A DNA stretch of 16,033 nucleotides from an uncultured bacterium (GTDB lineage Bacteria > Hydrogenedentota > Hydrogenedentia > Hydrogenedentales > SLHB01): contig CALEZK010000053.1 in assembly GCA_937928585.1 (NCBI GenBank), positions 1 through 16,033 on the forward strand, in the 5' to 3' direction. The notes under the pieces were generated by a model. The model was not told the origin of the DNA. It searched no databases and worked only from the letters and a program-made list of their open reading frames with translations. Both the position numbers and the translations under genes were made by a program. Shown piece by piece: positions 1-6,396 of this stretch; within the stretch, counting starts at the first letter, position 1; the number at the start of each line of letters is the position of its first letter.

Positions 1-2332
1 TGGTGCAGATGGAGCTCGGCGAGAGCATGCTCGGCGCGCTCAGCATGAACACGCCTATCGGCAAATGCGGACGCAACCACAACGCCCCGTCCGGCACGCT
101 GAGTTGAAATCCTTCAAGCGCAAAGAGCGCGTGCCATGCCGACATCGAGCCCATGTGCCGATCCTGGCCCCAGCCGCAGGCATTGTTATTCTCCAGGTTC
201 CACATCATCGGCTGGTTGAACACGCGCCCGCGCCGCGAATGAATGTTCTTACAATTTTTCTGGATGGAGAATAGCCCCCGATCGGGATAACCATGCGCGA
301 TCATCAGGCTCGCGTAATGCCCCGTATCGAAAGCCGGCCAGGCGTTCTCCGCACCCGTCGCGAACGGCACCGAAGGCGGATTTTCGCACGCTGTTCCATC
401 CGGCATGACGCCGAGGGCAACGCCATTGCGCTGATCGTTCAACTTGCAGATCGCGCCCAGCGCCTTCTTCACTTTCTCCGGAGGAAACAACTGCCCAAGA
501 CACAAGAAGTCCGCATACCATTGCCCCGCGAGTTGCGCCGCATCACACGCTTCATCCAGTTCCTTTTCCGCGCCCTCAAGGCCAACAGCCGAATACAGCC
601 GATAGTATCCGCCCTCTTCGTTCCATAGTTTACGGTCAAAACTTTCCAGCGCGCGCGGCAACAGCTCTTCATACTTGAGCGCCTCGGCCTTGTCGCCCAG
701 TCGGCGCGCCAACCGGGCATATGCCCGCAGCGCGGCGATCCACAAACTGCTCGTATAGCTGTTGACACCGTACACCGCCCACGTTTCCCGCATCGTGGTG
801 CAGCCAAACTGCTCGGGCAGCCCATCGCCATCGGTGTCGTGTTCAAGGACGTAGGCCATCGCGTCCCGCACGCGCCCGATAAGATGGTCGAGAATAAATC
901 GCTTCCCGGTCATCATGAAGTTGCGGTACGCCATCAAAACGAACGCGATACTGGTATCAAGCTTGGGATCGGGCCCGTCTCCGTGCGACGGCTCGTGCAT
1001 GCAACCGACGCCGATATTGCGAAAGATGCGGCCCGGATGCGTCTCATCGCGCGCGCGCGCATTGCACGTCAATTCGCCTTCTTCAAAGTTTGGAAAAAAC
1101 AACAGCGGTCCGATCGAACTATACAGCCGGCGATCCACGGTCGAAGTGCGCGGATCCGCGGGTGTCTCGAACATCGCGAAATCGTTGCCCTTGCTGAAGA
1201 AGGTATTCGTGGAAAGCACATAGTTGTTGTTGATCAACATCTTGCTGAACCACTGCGGCAAGGTCGAGGTCATGATGCGCCGCTGCCAGTCTTCTACGGC
1301 CTTGAAATAATACTGCTGATACATCAGGCCTTGTGAAGCCACTTCGATTGCATTGCGGAATGGGTTCGTATATCCATTGCCGAGATCGAAACCGTTTGTG
1401 ACATAGCGCGGGCAGTACCACGCAAGCGCATAGACAATCGTGCGCGACTCTTGCGGTCCCAAATCGAACGACGCGCACAACGCGCCGGAATGACTCGAGT
1501 CGCTCCGCGAAAGTTTGTTGCCGAGGCGTCCGCTGTCGTGAAACTGGTTCCAGAATACTTCCAGCTCGCGCGGGTCGCGTTCGTTCCACCCCATCATGCT
1601 GACTTGCACGTCGCGCTGTTGCCCGACCAGCAATGCATAATTCCCTTCCGCGTTCGTGCGGAACTCGTCGCGAAACCCGAACTCCAATCCGGCGATCAAC
1701 CGCTGACTCGGATCCAGAGGCTGGGTCACCTGCTGTCGCTTATCCTGCTCCGTATTGACGAGCACCGGCCGAATCGGCCCGCGACGTTCGGGAAAATTAC
1801 CGTTGGTGCACCCGCAGAGGTTTTCCCAATTGAAGACAAGCGAGACATCGAAAGACGTATCTGTCGGGTTGTTCACGTGGAATGACATGAATATCAGCGG
1901 AAGCGTGCTCGCTTCATGGTCGTAGGGAATGATGGGCGTCAACGCCGTCCACGTAATGTCGAGCGGATACTGCGGATCGTCCAGCTTGTAGTGTGAACAA
2001 GGGTAAACGCCGCGCCACGCCAGACGCTGCGAGGCCGTGTACGGCGCAACGATACCCGCCTCGTCAAACGGCAACATGCTGTCAGTTTGAAGCAAACGCA
2101 GCGCCACTTTGCCGCGCCGCGCCGCGCGCACGCCGATAAGCGTGCCACCCGCCAGCTCGATGCGCTCCTCCGCCGTGCGGTTATTGTTGATGGTGATGTT
2201 TCGAAATCGGCCATCGCGCCCGAGTTCACAGCATCCCGCGCCGACGCCGCCCAAAGGCACGCCTGTCGTCTGCTGATTGGATTCGGCCGCTTCCGCTGCG
2301 TCGCTAAAATAATTCGGAGACCCTTGGGACAC
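1..2332 (-). CDS. GH116-family (GBA2-like) beta-glycosidase, 3' end cut by window edge
   Basis: The frame is open for 777 codons from a GTG at 2332 to the window edge; I translated it throughout and saw no stop or frameshift. The start is set by GAGGA seven bases upstream of GTG, 9 bp after the rimI stop. The N-terminal motif GVPLGGVGAG, followed by DGRFRNITINNN (about residues 24-50), marks the GH116 N-terminal beta-sandwich domain. The catalytic (alpha/alpha)6 barrel follows: SKGNDFAMFE with E389 as likely nucleophile, YSSIGPLLFFPNFE, DTDGDGLPEQFG, SYTSSLWIAALRAYARLARR, GQWYADFLCLG, GAENAWPAFDTGHYASLM and GSMSAWHALFALEGF. Known members hydrolyse beta-glucosides, beta-xylosides, N-acetylglucosaminides or glucosylceramide; the substrate here cannot be told. 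No signal peptide is visible, so it is probably cytoplasmic. The general acid, Asp in characterised members, appears to be E516. By homologue length only a few tens of residues are missing. It is third in an operon after tsaB and rimI. Confidence 0.9.
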   Translation of the reverse strand, partial: MSQGSPNYFSDAAEAAESNQQTTGVPLGGVGAGCCELGRDGRFRNITINNNRTAEERIELAGGTLIGVRAARRGKVALRLLQTDSMLPFDEAGIVAPYTASQRLAWRGVYPCSHYKLDDPQYPLDITWTALTPIIPYDHEASTLPLIFMSFHVNNPTDTSFDVSLVFNWENLCGCTNGNFPERRGPIRPVLVNTEQDKRQQVTQPLDPSQRLIAGLEFGFRDEFRTNAEGNYALLVGQQRDVQVSMMGWNERDPRELEVFWNQFHDSGRLGNKLSRSDSSHSGALCASFDLGPQESRTIVYALAWYCPRYVTNGFDLGNGYTNPFRNAIEVASQGLMYQQYYFKAVEDWQRRIMTSTLPQWFSKMLINNNYVLSTNTFFSKGNDFAMFETPADPRTSTVDRRLYSSIGPLLFFPNFEEGELTCNARARDETHPGRIFRNIGVGCMHEPSHGDGPDPKLDTSIAFVLMAYRNFMMTGKRFILDHLIGRVRDAMAYVLEHDTDGDGLPEQFGCTTMRETWAVYGVNSYTSSLWIAALRAYARLARRLGDKAEALKYEELLPRALESFDRKLWNEEGGYYRLYSAVGLEGAEKELDEACDAAQLAGQWYADFLCLGQLFPPEKVKKALGAICKLNDQRNGVALGVMPDGTACENPPSVPFATGAENAWPAFDTGHYASLMIAHGYPDRGLFSIQKNCKNIHSRRGRVFNQPMMWNLENNNACGWGQDRHMGSMSAWHALFALEGFQLSVPDGALWLRPHLPIGVFMLSAPSMLSPSSICT

Positions 2333-2341
2333 CGTTGTTCC

Positions 2342-2806
2342 TCATCCACCCAAGTGCTTGGTCATGATTAGCGCATCTTCGTTCGTGCTCGGGTAATACC
2401 TGCGCCGCCGTCCCGTCACCGCGAAACCGAGGCTCTCGTAAAGGTTCCGCGCACGAATGTTCGACTCCCGCACTTCGAGCGTGGCGGATAATATGCCATT
2501 GCGCATCGCGGTATCGAGAATGTGTTGCAGCAAACGACGCCCCAGACCTTGCCGCCGGTACGAGTCGCGTATCGTGACACTCGTGATATGCGCCTCGTCG
2601 ATAAGCGGCCAATATCCTCCATATCCGACAAGCTCTTCGCCAAACTTCAGCACGACAAACTCGGAACGTGAATGATCGATCTCCTCCTGGAACATTCCTT
2701 CCGTCCAGGGTTCCGGATAGGCCTCCTGCTCGATCTCGAGTATTTCCTTGAGATGCGCTTCGGCAATGCGTTCAAAGCGGAGATCCGCCGCGTTGGACAC
2801 ACTCAT
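2342..2806 (-). CDS. rimI: RimI-type ribosomal protein S18 alanine N-acetyltransferase (GNAT)
   Basis: This is a 154-aa GNAT-fold protein, the usual length for RimI, which acetylates the N-terminal alanine of ribosomal protein S18 using acetyl-CoA. The acetyl-CoA binding motif A is clear (SVTIRDSYRRQGLGRRLL, about residues 76-93, with the R/Q-x-x-G-x-G loop). The C-terminal RimI signature ATLEVRESNIRARNLYESLGF is present; E111 and Y123 have the same 12-residue spacing as the catalytic Glu and Tyr of the Salmonella enzyme (recalled). The ATG at 2804-2806 overlaps the tsaB stop as ATGA and has no good ribosome-binding site, so translation is probably coupled to tsaB. The frame is open further upstream, but that part lies wholly inside tsaB and is not GNAT-like. 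The tsaB-rimI pairing is common in bacteria and supports the call; a broader GNAT specificity is possible. Confidence 0.9.
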   Translation of the reverse strand: MSVSNAADLRFERIAEAHLKEILEIEQEAYPEPWTEGMFQEEIDHSRSEFVVLKFGEELVGYGGYWPLIDEAHITSVTIRDSYRRQGLGRRLLQHILDTAMRNGILSATLEVRESNIRARNLYESLGFAVTGRRRRYYPSTNEDALIMTKHLGG

Positions 2807-3492
2807 GGTGCTGCCTGCGCCCGGATGACTTCCGGCTGCGACATGCGCAGGTAAACCGGAACGATCTGTGCCGCATCGGTCTTGCATCCGCTCGCGAGCA
2901 GCGCCAGCGCCTCCGCGCAAACTGCCCCCGCGCGCGGCGCGCGAAACGCCGGACCCAGCACACAGGCCGCCGGCATCCGCGTGGCGATGCGCTCCCGATA
3001 CAGCTCAGCCCCGTCACCCAGAAATATGGTGTCCTCCGGAAGGCCATCCAAAAACGATTCGACAGCCGCCACCCGGTCCACGCCCAGCTTCGTGCGGGCG
3101 CCGCCCTCAAACCGGTATACGGCCCCGAACACTTCCTTCATTTTGGCGTCTAACAGAACAACGACGGTCGCATCCCGAAACGCGCCCAACCGGGTCATGG
3201 CGTCCAGGGTGGGAACGGCAACCATAGGCTTGCCCGTGGCAAGCGCCAGCCCTTTCCACGCCGCAACACCGATGCGCAGACCCGTGAAAGAACCCGGTCC
3301 CGCCGATACCGCAAGGAGGTCAAGGTCATGCAAGTCCATACCGGCTTCGCGAAGCACCCAATCGACGGTGCTCATCAGCCGTTCCGCGTGGGCGCGGCCA
3401 CAGTCCACCACCGCCTCGGCAACGATGCGCTCTCCATTACAGATAGCCACCGTATTGACGGGCGTGCTTGTATCGGCGGCAAGTGTTTTCAT
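2803..3492 (-). CDS. tsaB: TsaB, tRNA threonylcarbamoyladenosine (t6A37) biosynthesis scaffold protein
   Basis: This 229-aa protein has the normal TsaB length. TsaB is an inactive ASKHA-fold partner that forms a complex with TsaD and TsaE to place threonylcarbamoyl on A37 of ANN-decoding tRNAs. The N-terminus MKTLAADTST is the usual first strand. The family hallmark SAGPGSFTGLRIGVAAWKGL lies at about residues 63-82, H35 sits in AHAERL, and the C-terminus has PVYLR. The ATG at 3490-3492 is chosen because it fits the family N-terminus, is preceded by AGGA at good spacing, and lies about 60 nt downstream of a strong promoter. The reading frame stays open upstream for another 126 codons, but that part spans the promoter and is not TsaB-like. 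It is the first gene of the tsaB-rimI-GH116 operon and overlaps rimI by 4 bp. Confidence 0.93.
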   Translation of the reverse strand: MKTLAADTSTPVNTVAICNGERIVAEAVVDCGRAHAERLMSTVDWVLREAGMDLHDLDLLAVSAGPGSFTGLRIGVAAWKGLALATGKPMVAVPTLDAMTRLGAFRDATVVVLLDAKMKEVFGAVYRFEGGARTKLGVDRVAAVESFLDGLPEDTIFLGDGAELYRERIATRMPAACVLGPAFRAPRAGAVCAEALALLASGCKTDAAQIVPVYLRMSQPEVIRAQAAP

Positions 3493-3562
3493 ACCAATCC
3501 TGGGCTTGTCACAAGGCAGCGCGTAATACCGCCAACCTTCGGGAGTAAAACGGACTATACCG

Positions 3563-3591
3563 ATCATATCCGCCAAATGCCGATCGGTCAA
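3563..3591 (-). promoter_or_regulatory. Sigma70-type promoter for the tsaB-rimI-GH116 operon
   Basis: Read on the minus strand there is a -35 box TTGACC (3591-3586), a 17-bp spacer, and a -10 box TATGAT (3568-3563). Transcription would start near 3556 and leave a leader of about 64 nt before the tsaB ATG. It is back to back with the lipoprotein promoter. Confidence 0.7.
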
Positions 3592-3628
3592 TTCCCGTGA
3601 ACGTCCTCTTGCAGCGAAGTAAGACGGG

Positions 3629-3657
3629 TTGGAAAAAAGCGGCTCTAGTGCTACAAT
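3629..3657 (+). promoter_or_regulatory. Sigma70-type promoter with extended -10 for the lipoprotein gene
   Basis: The -35 box TTGGAA (3629-3634), a 17-bp spacer and the -10 box TACAAT (3652-3657) are preceded by TG one base upstream of the -10, an extended -10 element. The start would be near 3664, about 60 nt before the ATG at 3724. Confidence 0.7.
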
Positions 3658-3723
3658 CGCCGGGTGATACGTCATCATCTCGTTGCGGGTTAACGGTGTA
3701 ACAGAACATTGGAGGACATTTCG

Positions 3724-3987
3724 ATGAAACGGTATTTGGCTACGGTAGCGCTCGGTCTTTTTTCGGTATTGCTCGTGCCGTCCTGCGGTCCGAAGGATAC
3801 ATCGCAGGCAAACGTTCCCCCGAGCGTGGCATCGGCGCGCGAACTGCGCCAGATGAAAGAACAGCCGCAAGATTACGATCCGAAGGCCCTGGAAGCTGCC
3901 GGGCTTGATCCCTCGCTCGGCACGCCGGGCGGCCTTACGACGGGCGGTGAACCGGCAGCAGGCGCAGAAGCCGCGCCTGCCGAGTAG
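3724..3987 (+). CDS. Small predicted lipoprotein of unknown function (87 aa)
   Basis: I do not recognise a family. The protein begins with MKR and a hydrophobic stretch ending in LLVPSC, a plausible lipobox with C21 as the lipidated residue, followed by a Gly (CGPKD). Signal peptidase II would leave a mature protein of about 67 residues. That part has a short charged middle (ARELRQMKEQPQDYDPKAL) and a Gly/Ala/Pro/Glu-rich acidic tail ending in APAE, probably unstructured. The ATG at 3724 is preceded by GGAGGA eight bases upstream; a TTG further up in the same frame would break the signal peptide. It has its own promoter and a 14-bp hairpin downstream, so it looks monocistronic. A surface-anchored or periplasmic role is inference from the lipobox only. 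Confidence 0.75.
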   Translation: MKRYLATVALGLFSVLLVPSCGPKDTSQANVPPSVASARELRQMKEQPQDYDPKALEAAGLDPSLGTPGGLTTGGEPAAGAEAAPAE

Positions 3988-4044
3988 GCCTTACAAGTTA
4001 CGCCAAGCACTGACGCTGCAATCAGTGCATGGAAGTTTCTAAAT

Positions 4045-4079
4045 CCAACCCCGCGGAAACTGGCGTTCCGCGGGGTTGG
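4045..4079 (+). terminator. Perfect 14-bp hairpin, likely terminator after the lipoprotein gene
   Basis: CCAACCCCGCGGAA (4045-4058) pairs perfectly with TTCCGCGGGGTTGG (4066-4079) around a 7-nt loop. It lies 57 bp after the lipoprotein stop. The following bases (TACTTTCC) are only weakly T-rich, so termination is likely but not certain. Confidence 0.55.
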
Positions 4080-4470
4080 TACTTTCCGCCCATATACGAT
4101 GCAGTAGCAACCACTACCGCTTTGGTGCTCGAGATCGCCATGCCCGAACGCCAATAGTCGTTGTCGCTACAGTGCAAGCGGCCTCGCGCGGATTCATGAG
4201 GACTTCTCCTGAGTGTTGAAGGGATGCAGGGGGACATACTCTGTCGCGCACGCTGTAATCAACGGTCGGAGCGAACATATGCTCTCCTGCCTCTCCCAAA
4301 GGTTGGCATGCTGCAACCCAACCGATGGTGAGTTGTGGTACGCGGGTGACTTGCACGGCACGTCAAACGCAAAATCGTCGCGTGTGAACGCCCGTCGTTT
4401 CTAGAGACGCCGGCCCAACCCAAAGCGAAACCAAACGAATGCGATGAACGATACCCGCTGGAGTTAGGTG
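4080..4470. other. Intergenic stretch with no supported gene
   Basis: No reading frame on either strand shows recognisable protein features. The only coding-like hint is a 27-codon minus-strand frame (4198-4114) with an AGGAG motif eight bases before its ATG. I saw no RNA gene or clear promoter. Together with the palindromic element that follows, this makes an unusually long gene-free gap for this window. Confidence 0.5.
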
Positions 4471-4473
4471 GAT

Positions 4474-4835
4474 GCCGCCCCGTTGGGGCGGAATCTGGAG
4501 GGGTGATCCTGACCTGGGGTGCGCGTTCCTCGCGCGCACCCCAGGCTACACATATCCCGGCCCCTTGGGCCGAAAAAGGCGTGGCCCGAGTCCCTAGGGT
4601 TCCGAGGCACACAGATAGGCGTCCAACACACCCATTGTTCGGTTCCTAGGCCTGAAAGACCCGGATGGCGCGGCCCGAATCCCTAGAGTTCGGAAGCGCG
4701 GGATGGGCGTCGACCACACCTACAATTCAGCGCTTGGGCCTGAAGGGCCCGGATATGTGTAGCCAGGGGTCACCCGCGAATAGCGGGTGACCCCTGGACA
4801 TCGTCCCCAACAAACACCTTCCCCCAACGGGGGAA
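4474..4835. repeat. Hairpin-rich palindromic element (REP/MITE-like) with inverted flanks
   Basis: Four stem-loops follow one another. CCGCCCC/GGGGCGG is at 4475-4491. CCTGGGGTGCGCG pairs perfectly over 13 bp at 4513-4545. CCAGGGGTCACCCGC pairs perfectly over 15 bp around GAATA at 4763-4797. TTCCCCC/GGGGGAA is at 4819-4835. Just inside the two large hairpins is a perfect 12-bp inverted repeat, CTACACATATCC (4546-4557) and GGATATGTGTAG (4751-4762), continued imperfectly by CCGGCCCCTTGGGCC at 4558-4572 against the GGGCCTGAAGGGCCC at 4736-4750. The whole is therefore an inverted-repeat element of about 285-360 bp with no coding capacity. Similar GGGGT/ACCCC hairpins beside GCCGCCCC palindromes occur, as I recall, as dispersed repeats in planctomycete-like genomes; copy number cannot be seen here. 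Confidence 0.75.
4578..4754. repeat. Imperfect tandem duplication of an 88/89-bp unit
   Basis: Unit A (4578-4666) and unit B (4667-4754) both begin GGCGYGGCCCGARTCCCTAG and both end in GGCCTGAARGRCCCGGAT, with scattered substitutions and a one-base indel between them. They fill the interior of the hairpin-flanked element. Divergence between copies suggests an old duplication. Confidence 0.7.
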
Positions 4836-4871
4836 CATCACCACCACCACTTGGTGATTCAAAACCCACAC

Positions 4872-4905
4872 AAAAAAAGTGAGCCCGGACCTTTCGGTCC
4901 GGGCT
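4872..4905 (-). terminator. Intrinsic terminator of the pseudopilin gene
   Basis: On the minus strand AGCCCGGACC pairs with GGTCCGGGCT (4905-4882) around a GAAA tetraloop and is followed after CACT by seven T (4878-4872). It lies 41 bp beyond the pseudopilin stop. Confidence 0.9.
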
Positions 4906-4945
4906 CCAGCACTTCACGCCGGGTCTGGCGTGGATAACTCAGGGT

Positions 4946-5986
4946 TTAGAAATAGGCGCGGTTCACGCTGTCTTCGGTGAAGGGCCAGTGCTTCGAACCC
5001 GGTTCCGCGAAGAAGCGGACGAATTCAACGTGGCCGTCCATGAAGAGAACGTTCGAACCACCAGGAATGTGGTTCATTTCGTCGATGTACTGGCTCTGGT
5101 CCGGCGTAAAGATGCTACCGGGTGCCGTACCCGTCGCGCTTGCACCGCGTGCGCAATCCCAATATACCGGCACTTCAGATTCCGCCTTCGCAGAGGAAGC
5201 CGGGTTCGTGATGTCGGTGATAAGGAAGCGCGCGATACCTTCACGCATGTGCGGCGCACGAACTCGCTCACCGCCGTTGAAGTTCTCCAGCTGAATACGG
5301 ATGTCGCTGTTGATACGGTTCCAACCGCAGGCACCCTGATTCTGGGCATTGATGGACTGGGCAGTTGCATCGTTGCTGTCAAGGCACACAGAGATTATCT
5401 GCAGATCTTCGATCGTCGTCGTCCAAGCCGGATTGATCAGCTTCGGACGGTACGAGTACGAGATGTTCGTCGTGCGCAGCCAGTAACCAGCGGAAGCGTC
5501 CGCGATACGGGCCTGGGCCGCCGCCTTCATCGAGGATGGCGTCTTGATGTCGTTGATCGCGGGAGCTACACCCCACGACGTGTTGATCCGGCGGAAGAAG
5601 CTACCGCCACCTGCGGCGATTTCTGCATCCTTGTTGATCTTACCGGTCGTGCGGCTCGCTTCCGACGGGCAAAGGATCAGGTTTGCATCGGTCATGTATT
5701 CGGGGAACAACTGTCCACCGTCGATGTCCGACCAAACGCTGAGCGTATTCGCCGTTGCACGCGTGTAGTCTTCGTCATAACGAACCATGTTGTACGGGTA
5801 GAGGTCGTTGTTCTCACCAGTCCACATCTTGATGATGATACCCATCTGCTTCAAGTTGTTCTGGCAGCTCGAACGACGTGCCGCTTCGCGGGCACGAGCA
5901 AGTGCCGGGAGGAGAATCGCCGCCAAAATGGCGATGATGGCGATTACCACCAGCAGCTCGATGAGCGTAAAGCCTTTCTTCTTCAT
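4946..5986 (-). CDS. Type IV pilin-like (pseudopilin) protein with H-x(n)-DG C-terminal motif
   Basis: This 346-aa protein starts MKKKGFTLIELLVVIAIIAI, a class III prepilin signal: cleavage after G5, a new N-terminal Phe for methylation, and E10 as the +5 Glu, leading into a hydrophobic helix to about residue 30. RAREAARRSSCQNNLKQMG follows, the usual segment of the large single-ORF pilin-like families in planctomycete, lentisphaeral and hydrogenedente genomes. The C-terminus has HIPGGSNVLFMDGHVEFVRF, the H-x(9-10)-DG motif of the same group. Such proteins need a prepilin peptidase and are thought to assemble in secretion- or pilus-like structures; their exact role is unknown and they occur in many paralogues. 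AAAGGAG lies seven bases before the ATG at 5984-5986, and a textbook terminator follows the stop. It stands alone, with a possible promoter at 6228-6257. Confidence 0.9.
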   Translation of the reverse strand: MKKKGFTLIELLVVIAIIAILAAILLPALARAREAARRSSCQNNLKQMGIIIKMWTGENNDLYPYNMVRYDEDYTRATANTLSVWSDIDGGQLFPEYMTDANLILCPSEASRTTGKINKDAEIAAGGGSFFRRINTSWGVAPAINDIKTPSSMKAAAQARIADASAGYWLRTTNISYSYRPKLINPAWTTTIEDLQIISVCLDSNDATAQSINAQNQGACGWNRINSDIRIQLENFNGGERVRAPHMREGIARFLITDITNPASSAKAESEVPVYWDCARGASATGTAPGSIFTPDQSQYIDEMNHIPGGSNVLFMDGHVEFVRFFAEPGSKHWPFTEDSVNRAYF

Positions 5987-6227
5987 TCAGGGACTCCTTT
6001 GGTCGATTGTCCCGGTTTCTACCTCTCGGCAGTTACCGATACCTCGATCCTCAGTTCAATTGTTATTAGTTATGAATTACTGCAAGGAACATTGATTCAA
6101 GAGCCCAAACAAACACACTAGACTCGATACTACAAGATACGAGTGAATTTGCCCCTCCCTAAGTTTTGCATGTCGACGAGCGATCACGCAGCCACGTTTC
6201 AACCCGTTTGGAGTGCCTTACGTCCTA

Positions 6228-6257
6228 AATATACAAGACAACTCCAATTTTTGACAA
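6228..6257 (-). promoter_or_regulatory. Candidate promoter of the pseudopilin gene
   Basis: On the minus strand the -35 box TTGTCA (6257-6252), an 18-bp spacer and the -10 box TATATT (6233-6228) make a good match. The start would be near 6221, giving an unusually long leader of about 235 nt; a closer promoter may exist. Confidence 0.45.
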
Positions 6258-6343
6258 GCACTTTTTTCTGGAACCTCGTCCCTTCGGTCGATTCCCGCCG
6301 ACCCCAGTCTCCCCGCTCATTTTTCCGCGCCGGGCCTCCCTGC

Positions 6344-6349
6344 TATACT
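6344..6349 (+). promoter_or_regulatory. Extended -10 element upstream of the ABC-F gene
   Basis: TGCTATACT gives an extended -10 (TG at 6341-6342, TATACT at 6344-6349) with no good -35 box at 17-18 bp. It would start transcription near 6356, about 40 nt before the ATG at 6397. Confidence 0.45.
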
Positions 6350-6396
6350 TCCCACTTGTCGGAAATCCACCCTCAACACTAACATATTGCAATTAA

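Larger units (their letters stand above)
5987..6396. other. Divergent intergenic spacer between pseudopilin and ABC-F genes
   Basis: This 410-bp stretch is more AT-rich than the flanking genes. It holds the candidate promoters of both neighbours and no convincing coding frame. The pseudopilin leader within it would be about 235 nt long; I checked it by eye for a c-di-GMP (GEMM-I) riboswitch core and did not find one. Only a small stem (TCGG/CCGA, near 6025-6042) is apparent. Confidence 0.5.

Noticed and set aside
3493..3870. In-frame extension of tsaB upstream, including a plausible 61-codon stretch from 3675
   Set aside because: It covers a strong promoter (3563-3591) and the diverging lipoprotein promoter, has lower third-position GC than tsaB, and does not belong to the TsaB family; the ATG at 3492 has AGGA and the expected N-terminus.
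4114..4198. 27-codon minus-strand frame with good Shine-Dalgarno, as a gene
   Set aside because: Too short, no recognisable feature and no promoter; kept only as a low-interest observation.
4259..4612. 117-codon minus-strand open frame over the palindromic element
   Set aside because: Open frames over GC-rich palindromes arise easily; the composition has no protein-like pattern and no ribosome-binding site.
4474..4835. CRISPR array or insertion sequence
   Set aside because: Only two diverged tandem units without spacers, and no transposase frame; the inverted repeats suit a small palindromic element instead.
4988..6121. 377-codon plus-strand open frame opposite the pseudopilin gene
   Set aside because: It is antisense to a gene with clear prepilin signal and C-terminal motif, and its translation is Arg/Val-rich without any family pattern.
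5987..6221. c-di-GMP (GEMM-I) riboswitch in the pseudopilin leader, suggested by GAAACCGGGAC near 6010
   Set aside because: The rest of the conserved core and the pairing arms are missing.
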